DNA of 64,000 nucleotides from Ligaoa zhengdingensis. GTDB lineage: Bacteria > Bacillota > Clostridia > Oscillospirales > Ruminococcaceae. The stretch covers positions 29,090 through 93,089 of the forward strand of contig NZ_JACRST010000010.1 in assembly GCF_014384885.1 (NCBI RefSeq), in the 5' to 3' direction. This document shows positions 37,121 to 46,751 of the stretch, in pieces. The notes under the pieces are model-generated. The model was not told the origin of the DNA, did no database searches, and worked only from the letters and a program-made list of their open reading frames with translations. The translations under genes were made by a program, and so were the position numbers. Position 1 is the stretch's first letter. Every line of letters starts with the position of its first letter.

Positions 37121-39520
37121 ATGAACTACAATCTGGTATCGAAGAAGGAGCTGAAGGCGTGGCTGGAGGACAAATTGGTCAACGAGCTGGGTACCCGGCC
37201 GGAGACAGCCTCGGACGCGCTGTATTATAAGGCGCTTTCGATGGTGGTTGTGGAGCTGCTGCGGGAGAAAAACCGCCGGTTCCAGGTGGATACCAACTCC
37301 CACGGGCGCAAGCAGGTGTACTACCTGTGCATGGAGTTCCTGATGGGGCGCAGCCTGAAAAACAGCCTGTACAACCTGGAAATTGTAAACGAAGTGCGCG
37401 ATGTGCTGGCGGATTACGGGGTGAAGCTGGAGGCGCTTTACGACTACGAGCCGGACGCGGGGCTGGGCAACGGCGGATTGGGCCGCCTGGGCGCCTGCTT
37501 TATGGACGCTTTGGCCACGCAGGATTACCCGGCGATGGGGTATTCGATCTGTTATGAATACGGTATCTTCAAGCAGAAGATTGTGGACGGCTGGCAGACC
37601 GAGCTGCCCGACTGCTGGCTGCCGGGCGGCGAGGTGTGGCTGGCGCCCCGGCCGGAGCGGTCGGTGGACGTCCACTTCGGCGGCGAGGTGGAGGAGTTTT
37701 GGGATAACAACTACCACCATGTGAATTATAAAAACTACACCACCGTGCGCGCGGTGCCCTACGACATGTTCGTGAGCGGGTACAACAGCAAGGGGGTATC
37801 CCGCCTGCGGCTGTGGAAGGCCACGTCCGCGGGGTTTGATATGGAGAGCTTCAACCGCGGCGACTACGTGAACGCCCTGGGGGCCAACTCGATGGCCGAG
37901 GCGATCAGCAAAATTTTGTACCCCAACGACAACCACAACGAAGGCAAGGCTCTGCGGCTGCGCCAGCAGTATTTTCTGGTGGCGGCGTCGGTGGGCGACA
38001 TCGTCAACCGCCACATGGCCACCTACGGCACGCTGGACAACTTTGCGGATAAGGTTGCGATCCACATCAACGACACCCATCCCACGCTCGCGATCCCGGA
38101 GCTGATGCGCATTCTGCTGGACGACTGCGGCTACAACTGGGATGTGGCGTGGAACACCGTGACCCGCGTGTTTGCATACACCAACCACACGGTGATGAGC
38201 GAGGCGCTGGAGAAGTGGAACGAGGACCTGTTCGCGTCTCTGCTGCCGCGCATCTATCAGATCATCCGCGAGATCAACAACCGTTTTGTCTACGACCTGT
38301 ACAACACCTATCACCTCGACTGCGGCCGGGTGGAGGAGATGGCGATCATCTCCGGGCGCACCATCCGCATGGCGAACCTGTGCGTGATGGCCTGCCACAG
38401 CGTGAACGGCGTATCCAAGCTGCATTCGGAGATCATCAAAAGGGATGTGTTCCGCAGCTTTTACGAGATCATGCCGCAAAAGTTCACCAACGTGACCAAC
38501 GGCATCGCATCCCGCCGCTGGCTGTACCAGAGCAACGAGGGGCTCACCCAGCTATTGCGCGACACAATCGGCAATGGATGGCTGCGCGACATGAGCGAGC
38601 TTACCAAATTCAACAAATATGCGGACGACAAGCGCGTGCTGGGGCGGCTGGAGGAGATCAAGCTGCAAAACAAGGAGGCGTTTGCAGATTACATCAAAAA
38701 GACCACCGGCGTATCGATCGACCCGCACTCGATCTTTGACGCGCAGGTGAAGCGCCTGCACGAATACAAGCGGCAGCACCTCAACGCGCTGCACATCCTG
38801 TCGCTCTACCAATGGCTCAAGGCCAACCCCAACGCCGAGTTCACCCCGCACACCTTCATCTTCGGCGCCAAGGCAGCGCCCGGCTACTTCCTCGCCAAGC
38901 AGATCATCAAGCTGATCTGCACCCTGCGCGACGTGATTGAGAAGGACCCCGCGGTGCGCGAAAAGCTGCGCATTGTGTATCTGGAGGATTACCGTGTGAC
39001 GCTTTCCGAGCTGCTGATGCCCGCGGCCGAGCTTTCCGAGCAGATTTCGCTGGCGGGCACCGAGGCGTCGGGCACCGGCAACATGAAGCTGATGCTGGGC
39101 GGCGCGCTCACCATCGGCACCTATGACGGCGCGAACGTGGAGATCGCGGAGCATGTGGGCGAGGAGAACATGTTCATCTTCGGTATGCGGGCCGAGGAGG
39201 TGGAATCGCTCAAGGGGCATTACAGCCCGCGCGCGATCTACAACGGCAACAGGACGATCAAGGCGGCGCTGGACGCGATCAACAAGGGGATCGGCGGCAA
39301 CGCGTTCCCGGATATCTACCAATCGCTGGTGAACAGCGACCCGTACATGGTGCTGCGCGATTTTGATTCCTACGCGGCCACCCAGCGCAAGGCGATGGCC
39401 ACCTATGCGGATCAGGTGAAGTGGCAGCAGATGTCGCTGCGCAACATTGCGGAATCGGGTTATTTTTGCGCGGACCGCGCCATTCACGAGTACGCCCAGA
39501 ACATCTGGAACCTGCGCTAA
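37121..39520 (+). CDS. glgP: Glycogen/starch phosphorylase
   Basis: Releases glucose-1-phosphate from alpha-1,4-glucans. It has 799 residues from ATG 37121. The active-site string EASGTGNMKLMLGGALTIGT contains the PLP-binding Lys (about residue 650). GLGNGGLGRLGACFMDALAT near residue 115 is also diagnostic. The ribosome site (GGAGAAAAGAG) is mediocre. It ends in repeat island IV without a clear U-tract terminator. Confidence 0.97.
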   Translation: MNYNLVSKKELKAWLEDKLVNELGTRPETASDALYYKALSMVVVELLREKNRRFQVDTNSHGRKQVYYLCMEFLMGRSLKNSLYNLEIVNEVRDVLADYGVKLEALYDYEPDAGLGNGGLGRLGACFMDALATQDYPAMGYSICYEYGIFKQKIVDGWQTELPDCWLPGGEVWLAPRPERSVDVHFGGEVEEFWDNNYHHVNYKNYTTVRAVPYDMFVSGYNSKGVSRLRLWKATSAGFDMESFNRGDYVNALGANSMAEAISKILYPNDNHNEGKALRLRQQYFLVAASVGDIVNRHMATYGTLDNFADKVAIHINDTHPTLAIPELMRILLDDCGYNWDVAWNTVTRVFAYTNHTVMSEALEKWNEDLFASLLPRIYQIIREINNRFVYDLYNTYHLDCGRVEEMAIISGRTIRMANLCVMACHSVNGVSKLHSEIIKRDVFRSFYEIMPQKFTNVTNGIASRRWLYQSNEGLTQLLRDTIGNGWLRDMSELTKFNKYADDKRVLGRLEEIKLQNKEAFADYIKKTTGVSIDPHSIFDAQVKRLHEYKRQHLNALHILSLYQWLKANPNAEFTPHTFIFGAKAAPGYFLAKQIIKLICTLRDVIEKDPAVREKLRIVYLEDYRVTLSELLMPAAELSEQISLAGTEASGTGNMKLMLGGALTIGTYDGANVEIAEHVGEENMFIFGMRAEEVESLKGHYSPRAIYNGNRTIKAALDAINKGIGGNAFPDIYQSLVNSDPYMVLRDFDSYAATQRKAMATYADQVKWQQMSLRNIAESGYFCADRAIHEYAQNIWNLR

Positions 39521-40057
39521 CCGGGCGCTTGCCCGGCCGGAGCCAAAAATCAAGCGGTGCGCTACCTGCGCGCCTTGCGGGTGTCGCCCGAGGGCACCCC
39601 GTAAGGGGCAATGGTTCGTGGGAGCGAAGCGCCGGGTATGCACCCGGCGGCGTTACCGGGGATAGCACCGTACAAATTGCAGGGCACCCTACCCGAAGCC
39701 GCTGGCCCTGTGCGCGGGTTGCACCTTGCACAACGCAAGTGCCAACCCGGATTGCCTGCCGGCGCTGCCGGCCCGGGCGCACAACGGGGTTTTCAAAGGG
39801 GCGTCCCCTTTGACACGTTTTTGCTCGCTTTTGGCGTGTACCAAAAGCGAGTCGTCGTGCGGGGCCGAAACCCCGCCCAGGGATGCCCCTGGGGGCAATG
39901 CCGAGGAAAGTGCTTATTAAGGCGTGGGGTGCAGTGCCCGTAGCTGCAAGGCCGGGTGCAAACTAAAGCGCCCAGGCCCAAGCCGGGCCAGTCGCGCTAT
40001 AGTGCGCAAAACGCTGTGCCCGAAGCCACAAGGCAAAAACACTCCCACCGGAGAAGA
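39521..40057. repeat. Mosaic repeat island IV
   Basis: Contains GCCAAAAATCAAGCGGTGC near 39542, TTCAAAGGGG/CCCCTTTGA at 39792-39812, CTCGCTTTTGG/CCAAAAGCGAG at 39824-39851, and GGATGCCCCTGGGGGCAATG at about 39888. It begins at the glgP stop with CCGGGC/GCCCGG. No gene is supported. Confidence 0.85.
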
Positions 40058-40069
40058 CGAAAAAAGCGG

Positions 40070-40099
40070 GCCGTCGGCATCAACCGGCGACCCGCTTCG
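40070..40099 (-). terminator. Terminator of the AbrB-like gene
   Basis: GCGGGTCGCCGG / CCGACGGCCCGC followed by TTTTTT on the minus strand. Confidence 0.85.
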
Positions 40100-40106
40100 T
40101 TTCGCG

Positions 40107-40370
40107 TTATTTTTGTTCATCCGTCTGCGCGGCCTGCTGCAAAATCTTTTCCGCACAGCTCATGCATACAGACGCGCCGTTTTCCAGCTCGACCAGATTT
40201 TCCGGGGACCCGCACAGCCAGCAGGTCGCCCTGTTCTTTTCCAGCCAGATGCGGCCGTTTTCGCACCGCATGGTGACGCAGTCGCCGGCCTGGAGGTTCA
40301 ATTCCATTCGCAGTTCGAGGGGCAGCACGACCCGCCCCAGCTCGTCTACTTTTCTAAGGTGGTATTTCAT
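40107..40370 (-). CDS. AbrB-type DNA-binding protein with C-terminal zinc ribbon
   Basis: 87 residues. The SpoVT/AbrB swapped-hairpin domain is at 1-45 (KVDELGRVVLPLELRMELN). A CWLCG...CMSC four-Cys knuckle follows at about 50-75, then a polar tail. Probably a dimeric transition-state-type regulator. The added zinc ribbon is less usual. It is transcribed downstream of RNA copy D on the same strand, so read-through could contribute. Confidence 0.85.
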   Translation of the reverse strand: MKYHLRKVDELGRVVLPLELRMELNLQAGDCVTMRCENGRIWLEKNRATCWLCGSPENLVELENGASVCMSCAEKILQQAAQTDEQK

Positions 40371-40490
40371 CTATGATCCCGTCCTTTTCTATCAAGGCCC
40401 GGAGGCCCGTTTATCCGCTATCCCAACGGTTGAGCGCGCGGGGCAGGGGAGGAATGGCGATTCCCCGCCCCGCGGCCTACCGCAAGGACG

Positions 40491-40743
40491 CAAAAAGAGC
40501 CGCCGTACAGGATTACTCCCATACAGCGGCCCCGGAAAGCTCCAGAGTACGCACGCAAACCAGCCTGACATACACGATTTTCGCCGCAACCCGTGGCTGC
40601 TGACTTTACTTCGATGTAGAAATCGGGTATAATCATGAGGCAAGGTGCGGTGTAAACCGTTGTATGCGGAGGTTAGCTCTCCCCATGCAGGACTCAGAGG
40701 GTTGCTGCCTCTGGGTCTGCTTTGCGATTTCTTTTTGCGCCTT
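40491..40743 (-). ncRNA. Unrecognised structured RNA, copy D (diverged, inverted)
   Basis: Minus-strand promoter TTGCTT (40773-40778), 17 bp, TATAAT (40750-40755). The RNA starts near 40743 with the same order of elements as copies A-C: GGCGCAAAAAG, hairpin CAGAGG/CCTCTG flanked by GAC/GTC, a second hairpin GGAG/CTCC, a third CGGT/ACCG, and closing CAAGG/CCTTG. It ends with a terminator (GCCGC..GCGGC, 40499-40532) followed by TCTTTTTGCGTCC. Sequence is much diverged, yet the pairings are kept. Confidence 0.75.
40641..40735 (+). ncRNA. Putative antisense RNA of copy D
   Basis: Plus-strand promoter TTTACT (40605-40610), 17 bp, TATAAT (40628-40633). It would cross the three-hairpin domain and stop at TTTCTTTTTGCG. 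Confidence 0.45.
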
Positions 40744-40799
40744 GCTCTTATTATAGGTTATAACTGGAAAAAAAGCAAGGGTTTTTGGCGAATGTGGGC

Positions 40800-40945
40800 G
40801 GAAAAATTCGGCCAGGGATGCCCCTGGGGGCAATGCTGAGGCGGGCGCACGGAAGTGCGCAATACACTCTGCCCGTAGCTGCACAGCTAGGTGCAACCCC
40901 GCCGGGCATGCGCCTGGAGGCGATGCCGCAAAGGGATTCGGCGGT
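40800..40945. repeat. Mosaic repeat island V
   Basis: Begins GGCCAGGGATGCCCCTGGGG and carries GTGCGCAATACACTCTGCCC, both found in islands II and VII. Confidence 0.8.
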
Positions 40946-40979
40946 GGCGAAACAATCTGATGGAACAGGAGACTGCGAT

Positions 40980-41546
40980 ATGGATATCATTCTGGCGTCC
41001 GCCTCGCCGCGCCGGCGGGAGCTGCTGGCGCTGCTTTACCCGGACTATGCGGTGATCCCGGCGGATATCGACGAGAGCGTGCCCGAGGGCGCCCCGGCCG
41101 AGACGGTGGGCGAACTCACCGCGCGGCGCAAGACGGCGCATGTGGCGACGCAGCACCCCGGCAGCCTGGTGATCGGCGCGGACACCATCGTGGAGATCGA
41201 CGGCGAGGTGCTGGGCAAGCCGCGCGATGCGGCCGAGGCGGCGCTCATGCTGCGGCGTCTTTCCGGGCGGGAGCACCGGGTGTATACCGGGGTGTCGCTG
41301 CGGCTGGGGGCGCGCGAGCGCTCGTTTACCCAGTGCACCCGCGTGTGGTTCTACCCGCTGAGCGAGCGGGAGATTGAAGATTATGTCGCGACCGGCGACC
41401 CGCTGGATAAGGCGGGTTCCTACGGCATCCAGGGGCCGGGGTGCATCCTGGTGGAGCGCATCGACGGGGACTTTTTCAACGTGATGGGCCTGCCGGTGGC
41501 GCGCCTGCGCCGCGAGCTCGGCCTGCTGTTGGACGAAAGCCGATAA
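40980..41546 (+). CDS. maf: Maf-family nucleotide pyrophosphatase
   Basis: House-cleaning hydrolase acting on dTTP/UTP or modified nucleotides. It has 188 residues. The motif ILASASPRRRELL is at the N terminus, with GADTIVEIDGEVLGKP and GDPLDKAGSYGIQG. ATG 40980 with AGGAG 8 nt upstream is chosen; the open frame runs back through the repeat island without a start signal. Genes of the maf-mreBCD order are typical. Confidence 0.95.
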   Translation: MDIILASASPRRRELLALLYPDYAVIPADIDESVPEGAPAETVGELTARRKTAHVATQHPGSLVIGADTIVEIDGEVLGKPRDAAEAALMLRRLSGREHRVYTGVSLRLGARERSFTQCTRVWFYPLSEREIEDYVATGDPLDKAGSYGIQGPGCILVERIDGDFFNVMGLPVARLRRELGLLLDESR

Positions 41547-41594
41547 TGGCGGCAAAATTTAGCATTTGTTTACAAATTAAACCGCTGCAAAAAC

Positions 41595-41623
41595 TTGTGA
41601 AACCGCCCGTTTGGGGGTATAAT
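41595..41623 (+). promoter_or_regulatory. Sigma-A promoter of mreB
   Basis: TTGTGA, 17 bp, TATAAT. Confidence 0.8.
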
Positions 41624-41717
41624 ATCAGGGATAATGAAAAAGCTCGGGATATCCGCACTTTTTTACGATAGAACACAACGACGAAGCGGCGTTTGGGGCC
41701 GCGAAAGGGGAAGCCAT

Positions 41718-42740
41718 ATGTTTTCGTTCACCAAGGATATCGGGATTGATCTGGGTACCGCCAACACCCTGATTTTTATGAAAGGCAAGGGCATCATCAT
41801 GCGGGAGCCGTCGGTGGTTGCGGTGGATACCCGCACCGATAAGGCGCGTTATGTCGGCCAGGAGGCCAAGGACGTGATCGGCCGCACCCCCGGTTCGATT
41901 GTGGCGCTGCGTCCGCTCAAGGACGGCGTCATCGCGGATTTTGACATCACCTCGAGCATGTTGCAGCACTTCATCAAGAAGGCGTTCAACGGCTCGTCGT
42001 TCGCGCGGCCGCGCGTGGTCATCTGCATTCCGTCGGGCGTCACCGAGGTGGAGCGCCGCGCGGTGAAAGAGGCCACCCTCGCCGCGGGCGCCAAGCAGGT
42101 GTCGATCATCGAGGAGCCGATGGCTGCCGCGATCGGCGCGGGCCTGCCGGTGGCCGAGGCGACCGGCAGCATGGTGGTGGATATCGGCGGCGGCACCAGC
42201 GAGGTCGCGGTGATCTCGCTGGGCGGCATTGTGGCCGCGCGTTCGGTGCGCGTGGGCGGCGACGAGTTCGACGTGTCGATCATCCAGTATGTCAAAAAGA
42301 AGTACAACCTGCTCATCGGTGAACGCACCGCTGAGGATATCAAAATCAACATCGGCTCCGCCTACCCCTACGAGGATGAGCAGCCGATGGAGATCAAGGG
42401 CCGCAACCTGGTGGACGGCCTGCCCAAGAACATCTTCATCACCCCCGCCGAGATCCGCGAGGCGCTGGAGGACCCGCTGTCGTCCGTGCTGGATGCGATC
42501 AAGGTGACGCTGGAGCGCACCCCGCCCGAGCTGTCGGCCGATATCATCGACCACGGCATCACCCTCACCGGCGGCGGCGCGCTGCTGAAAAACCTGGATA
42601 AGCTGGTGGCGGAGGAGACCGGTATGCCGGTTTACATCGCCGACAACCCGCTGGATTGCGTGGCCGAGGGAACCGGCCGCGTGCTGGAGGATCTGGCGAA
42701 GCTGGGCGAGGTGCTTTCGGAGGACGACCGCCGTTATTAA
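41718..42740 (+). CDS. mreB: Rod-shape actin homologue MreB
   Basis: 340 residues. [14 protein letters not shown] forms the phosphate-1 loop, [15 protein letters not shown] phosphate-2, and [15 protein letters not shown] the adenosine region. It forms membrane-bound filaments guiding lateral wall synthesis with MreC, MreD and PBP2 encoded next. ATG 41718 has AAAGGGGAAG upstream. Confidence 0.96.
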   Translation: MFSFTKDIGIDLGTANTLIFMKGKGIIMREPSVVAVDTRTDKARYVGQEAKDVIGRTPGSIVALRPLKDGVIADFDITSSMLQHFIKKAFNGSSFARPRVVICIPSGVTEVERRAVKEATLAAGAKQVSIIEEPMAAAIGAGLPVAEATGSMVVDIGGGTSEVAVISLGGIVAARSVRVGGDEFDVSIIQYVKKKYNLLIGERTAEDIKINIGSAYPYEDEQPMEIKGRNLVDGLPKNIFITPAEIREALEDPLSSVLDAIKVTLERTPPELSADIIDHGITLTGGGALLKNLDKLVAEETGMPVYIADNPLDCVAEGTGRVLEDLAKLGEVLSEDDRRY

Positions 42741-42769
42741 CCGGCGGCGGGCGGCATAGGATAGAGTGA

Positions 42770-42930
42770 GAACTGCGGGCAGCGCGGAGGCCGTGCGATA
42801 AGGCGGCTTGTCCGGTGCGCCCGCATTTTTTCGCAGCCCGGCCAACGGCCGGGGGAAAGCCCGGGGAAGGCGCTCACGTTGCGCCGGGCGCTGTGCCCGA
42901 GCCACCGGCCAACGGCCGGGAAGGCTTGCC
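42770..42930. repeat. Repeat island VI (paired CCGGCCAACGGCCGG palindromes)
   Basis: CCCGGCCAACGGCCGGG-type palindromes at about 42837-42853 and 42902-42918, also seen in island I near 10785. They lie between mreB and mreC. Confidence 0.8.
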
Positions 42931-42979
42931 GCTTCAACATGGAACCAAGAAAGCCACCGTGTAAGGAGGAATCAGGCGC

Positions 42980-44002
42980 TTGAAAGAATTTTTCTCATCG
43001 GTCCGCTTTAAAATATTGCTCTGCCTCGCGGTGGTGCTGTGCGCCTTTATGCTGCGCGCGGCCTGGACCGGCGGCTTCGGCACCGTGGCCTCCAGCCTGT
43101 TGGGGGCGATCACCACGCCGCTGCAACAGGTGTCGGCGGGCATCTCGGACAAGGTGGACGACTTCTTTTCCACCTTTGTCGAAGCAAAGCAGATCAAGGC
43201 GGAAAACGAGAAGCTGCGGGAGGAAAACCAGCAGCTCATCGAACGCCAGAAGGATTACGACCAGGTGAAGCACGAAAACGAGGTGTACAAAGGATTTTTG
43301 GAGATCAAGGAGCGCAACCCCGACCTGGTGTTTGAACCCGCTTCGGTGATAGGCCGCGACGCGTCCGACCGCTTTTACTCCTTCACCATCGACCGGGGCA
43401 CCCTGGACGACGTGGACGTGCACGACTGCGTCATCACCTCGGACGGCCTGGTGGGCGTCATCTATGAGGTTGGGCTTACATATGCCAAGGTATCCACCAT
43501 CCTCGACCCGTACAACAACATCGGCGTGTATGATACCCGCACCCGCGACACCGCGCTGGTCACCGGTACCACCGAGCTGGCCGAAAGGGGCCTGTGCAAG
43601 ATGTACCTGCTGCCCCGCGAGAGCGCGGCCGCGGTGGGCGACCTGGTGGTGACCTCAGGCGTGAGCGGCAACTACCCCAAGGACCAGACGATCGGCAAGA
43701 TCGTCGAGGTGGGCACCGAGAGCCACGGCAACTCGCTGTACGCCGTGGTGCAGCCCACCGCCGACATCCGCAACGTCAAGGACGTGCTGGTGATCCGCTC
43801 GTTTGCGGGCCAGGGCTCCTCCTCCACCGAGCCGGTCCGGCCCGCGCAATCTTCCGCCCCCGAAGCGGACGCGTCCTCGTCCCAGGCGGAGGAGCCCGAC
43901 GGCCAGCAGCCGCTCAGCGAGGCCGGCGACGCTTCCTCTTCATCCCTGGCGGCCGAACCGGACGCCGGCGAGGGCCAACCGGCCGGGAGTGACGCGCCAT
44001 GA
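42980..44002 (+). CDS. mreC: Rod-shape protein MreC
   Basis: 340 residues. An N-terminal membrane segment (ILLCLAVVLCAFMLRAAW) is followed by a coiled coil at about 60-105 and the beta-sandwich MreC core (about 110-275, LVGVIYEVG..AKVSTILDP). A Ser/Glu/Pro-rich extracellular tail of about 65 residues is longer than usual. TTG start with AAGGAGGA 9 nt upstream. Scaffold of the elongasome outside the membrane. Confidence 0.93.
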   Translation: MKEFFSSVRFKILLCLAVVLCAFMLRAAWTGGFGTVASSLLGAITTPLQQVSAGISDKVDDFFSTFVEAKQIKAENEKLREENQQLIERQKDYDQVKHENEVYKGFLEIKERNPDLVFEPASVIGRDASDRFYSFTIDRGTLDDVDVHDCVITSDGLVGVIYEVGLTYAKVSTILDPYNNIGVYDTRTRDTALVTGTTELAERGLCKMYLLPRESAAAVGDLVVTSGVSGNYPKDQTIGKIVEVGTESHGNSLYAVVQPTADIRNVKDVLVIRSFAGQGSSSTEPVRPAQSSAPEADASSSQAEEPDGQQPLSEAGDASSSSLAAEPDAGEGQPAGSDAP

Positions 44003-44520
44003 CCCAGAAAAAACACCTCTACTTCGTCAAATATTTCACCCTGGTGGCGCTGCTCATCCTGCTGTATGTGCTGCAAACCACGCCGCGCCTGTTCTCCATC
44101 CTCGGCGTCAAGCCCATCCTGGTGGTGCCCGCCGCGGTGTGCATGGCGATGTTCGAGGGGGAGCTCACCGGCGGCGTCATGGGCGCGCTGGCCGGCCTGC
44201 TGTGCGACCTCGCGAGTTTCACCATCTTCGGGTTCAACGGCATCATCGTGATGGCCTGCTGCGCCGCGGTGGGCCTGCTCACCATCTACTACACCCAGCT
44301 CAAGCTCACCAACGCGCTGATGCTGGGCCTCGCGGTGCTGTTGCTGCGCGGGGTGCTCGAATATTTCTTCTATTTCCAGATTTGGGGCTTTGAAAACGGG
44401 CATCGGATCTTCTGGTACCAGACGCTGCCCACGGTGCTTTATTCCACCTTGGCGGTGATCCCGCTGTTTTACCTGATCCGATCGATCAGCGGTTACTTCA
44501 ACCGCAAGCTGAAAACCTAA
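43999..44520 (+). CDS. mreD: Rod-shape protein MreD
   Basis: 173 residues with five to six membrane segments, overlapping mreC by 4 bp. GGVMGALAGLLCDLAS is typical of the family. Part of the MreCD-PBP2 membrane complex. Confidence 0.9.
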   Translation: MTQKKHLYFVKYFTLVALLILLYVLQTTPRLFSILGVKPILVVPAAVCMAMFEGELTGGVMGALAGLLCDLASFTIFGFNGIIVMACCAAVGLLTIYYTQLKLTNALMLGLAVLLLRGVLEYFFYFQIWGFENGHRIFWYQTLPTVLYSTLAVIPLFYLIRSISGYFNRKLKT

Positions 44521-44538
44521 AGGGAGGTGCGCCTTTCG

Positions 44539-46557
44539 ATGAAAATACCCCTGTCCCGTATGCGCGTCACCCTGCTGGCCGCGCTGTTTTCGCTGGTGTG
44601 CGTGCTGTTCGGGCTGCGCCTCATCAAAATGCAGATTGTGGAAAAGGCGCATTACGACGAGCTGGCCAACAAGAGCACCAGCCGCAAGCAGGTGGTCACG
44701 GCGGCCCGCGGCGAGATTGTGGACCGCTACGGCCGGCCCATGGCCATCAACCGCACCGGCTTCAACGTGGTGCTGGACAAGGCGTTTTTGACGCGCGGGC
44801 GCGAAAACGAAGTGATTTTGCGCCTGATTGAAATTATGCAGGCCGCGGGCGAGGACTGGATTGACAACCTGCCCCTGACCGATGCCCAGCCGATCGCCTT
44901 TTCCGGCGGCAGCGGGGATATCTCCCGCCTCAAGACGGCGGCCGGGGTGAACCAGGCGGCCACCGCCGAGGACGTGTGGTATTGGCTGGTGAACGAGCGC
45001 TTCGGTCTGGCCGATTACACCTTTGAGCAGCAGCGCCTGATTGCAGGCGTGCGCTACGAGATGGAGCAGCGCGGGTTCAACTACGAAACCCCCTACACCT
45101 TTGCCGAGGATATCTCCATCGACACCATCACCAAAATCAAAGAGAACTCCTACGACCTGCCCGGCGTGGACGTGCAGGAGAGCTCGATTCGTGAATACGC
45201 CTGCGGCGACCTCGCGCCCCACATCATCGGGCGCATCGGCCCCATCTACCCGGACGAGCTGGAGGAATACTCCGAACGCGGCTACGCCGCCAACGAGACG
45301 GTGGGCAAGGAGGGCATCGAAAAGGCATTTGAAAGCGAGCTGCGCGGCGAGAGCGGCGAGCGCCAGATCTATTTCCGCAACAACGCGGTGGTGGATGTGG
45401 TGGAGACCAAGGCCCCACGCCCGGGCAACACGGTGGTGCTCACCATCGACAAGGAGATGCAGCGGGTGGTTCAGGAATCGCTGGAGCGCAACATCAAGCT
45501 GATGCGCCAGACCACCACCGTGAACGCCGGCAAGGACGCCACCGTGGGCTCCGCCGTGGTGATCCACGTGCCCACCGGCGACGTGCTGGCCAGCGCCAAC
45601 TACCCCAGCTACAACCTCGCCACCTACAAAGAGGACTACGAGAAGAACCTGAACGACCCCGAGCAGCCGTTTTTCGACCGGGCCTTGCAGGGCACTTACG
45701 CGCCCGGTTCCTGCTTTAAGCCCTGCGTCGCCACCGGCGCGCTCAACGAGGGCATTGCCACCCGCGACACCATTGTGAACTGCACCGGGCGCTATATGTA
45801 CTTCGCGCCGTCCTACACGCCGTCTTGCCTGTATGTGAACGGCCCGATCAATGTGGTGGACGCGCTGCGCGTCTCCTGCAACTACTATTTTTATGAGCAG
45901 GGCCGCCTGCTGGGCATCGACAAGATTGACGAATACGCCAAGGGCTTCGGCCTGGGCGAGTATACCGGCATCGAGCTGCCCGAGCAGAAGGGCCGCCGCG
46001 CCGGCCCCGAGTACCGCAAGAGCATCGGCCAGGAGTGGTACCCAGGCGACGTGATCCAGGCCGCTATCGGCCAGAGCGACAACAAATTCACCCCGATCCA
46101 GATCGCCACCTACTGCGCCACCATTGCAAACGGCGGCAAGCGGATGCGCACCCACATGGTGAAGAGCGTGGTGTCCTACAACTTCGACGAGGTGATCGAG
46201 GAGGTCGAGCCCGAGGTGGCCTACGACATGCAGCTTGCCGACGGCGTGATCGACGTGGTCAAAGAGGGCATGGTGGCCGCGGCCGGCCCAAGCGGCACCT
46301 CGCTGGGCAAGTTTAACGGCTACGGCGTGACCGTGGCGGCCAAGACCGGCTCCCCGCAGGTCACCGAGACCGAGATCAACTCGGTATACATCGCGTTTGC
46401 CCCCGCCGAAAACCCCGAGGTCGCGGTGGCCGTTGTGATTGAAAAGGGCGGCCAGGGCTACACCGGCGTGCCCATCGCCAAGGACGTTTTCGACCAATAC
46501 TTTTTCTCGGATAAAAACGCGCAGACCCCGCAGCAGAAGGAGACCCCGCTGCCCTGA
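44539..46557 (+). CDS. mrdA: Penicillin-binding protein 2 (elongasome transpeptidase)
   Basis: 672 residues from ATG 44539, with AGGGAGG upstream. An N-terminal membrane anchor (VTLLAALFSLVCVLFGL) is followed by the dimerisation domain (REIVDRYGRPMAINR-like string near 60) and the transpeptidase. The catalytic Ser is in GSCFKP (residue 391), SCN is at about 450, and KTG at 602. The GSxxK motif has Cys-Phe between Ser and Lys. It crosslinks lateral wall peptidoglycan with RodA; no rodA is in the window. Confidence 0.95.
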   Translation: MKIPLSRMRVTLLAALFSLVCVLFGLRLIKMQIVEKAHYDELANKSTSRKQVVTAARGEIVDRYGRPMAINRTGFNVVLDKAFLTRGRENEVILRLIEIMQAAGEDWIDNLPLTDAQPIAFSGGSGDISRLKTAAGVNQAATAEDVWYWLVNERFGLADYTFEQQRLIAGVRYEMEQRGFNYETPYTFAEDISIDTITKIKENSYDLPGVDVQESSIREYACGDLAPHIIGRIGPIYPDELEEYSERGYAANETVGKEGIEKAFESELRGESGERQIYFRNNAVVDVVETKAPRPGNTVVLTIDKEMQRVVQESLERNIKLMRQTTTVNAGKDATVGSAVVIHVPTGDVLASANYPSYNLATYKEDYEKNLNDPEQPFFDRALQGTYAPGSCFKPCVATGALNEGIATRDTIVNCTGRYMYFAPSYTPSCLYVNGPINVVDALRVSCNYYFYEQGRLLGIDKIDEYAKGFGLGEYTGIELPEQKGRRAGPEYRKSIGQEWYPGDVIQAAIGQSDNKFTPIQIATYCATIANGGKRMRTHMVKSVVSYNFDEVIEEVEPEVAYDMQLADGVIDVVKEGMVAAAGPSGTSLGKFNGYGVTVAAKTGSPQVTETEINSVYIAFAPAENPEVAVAVVIEKGGQGYTGVPIAKDVFDQYFFSDKNAQTPQQKETPLP

Positions 46558-46571
46558 CCCGGCAAAAACCA

Positions 46572-46602
46572 GAGGCCCCCGGCGCGCGCCGGGGGCCTTT
46601 CC
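46572..46602 (+). terminator. Terminator of the mre operon
   Basis: AGGCCCCCGGCGC / GCGCCGGGGGCCT followed by TTCC. A second hairpin with A/T arms (AAAAACTTCATGC / GCATGAAGTTTTT) lies at 46658-46695. Confidence 0.85.
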
Positions 46603-46751
46603 TGTGCTTGCGCCGGAAAAAATGGCCGTCTGCCGCCCTGGCGGCGCGGCCCAGATGAAAAAAACTTCATGCACCGGTGCGCATGAAGTTTTTTACCTTA
46701 TTTTTCGACAAGACTCTTGCTTTTTTACCAATATCCGCCTATAATAAGTTT

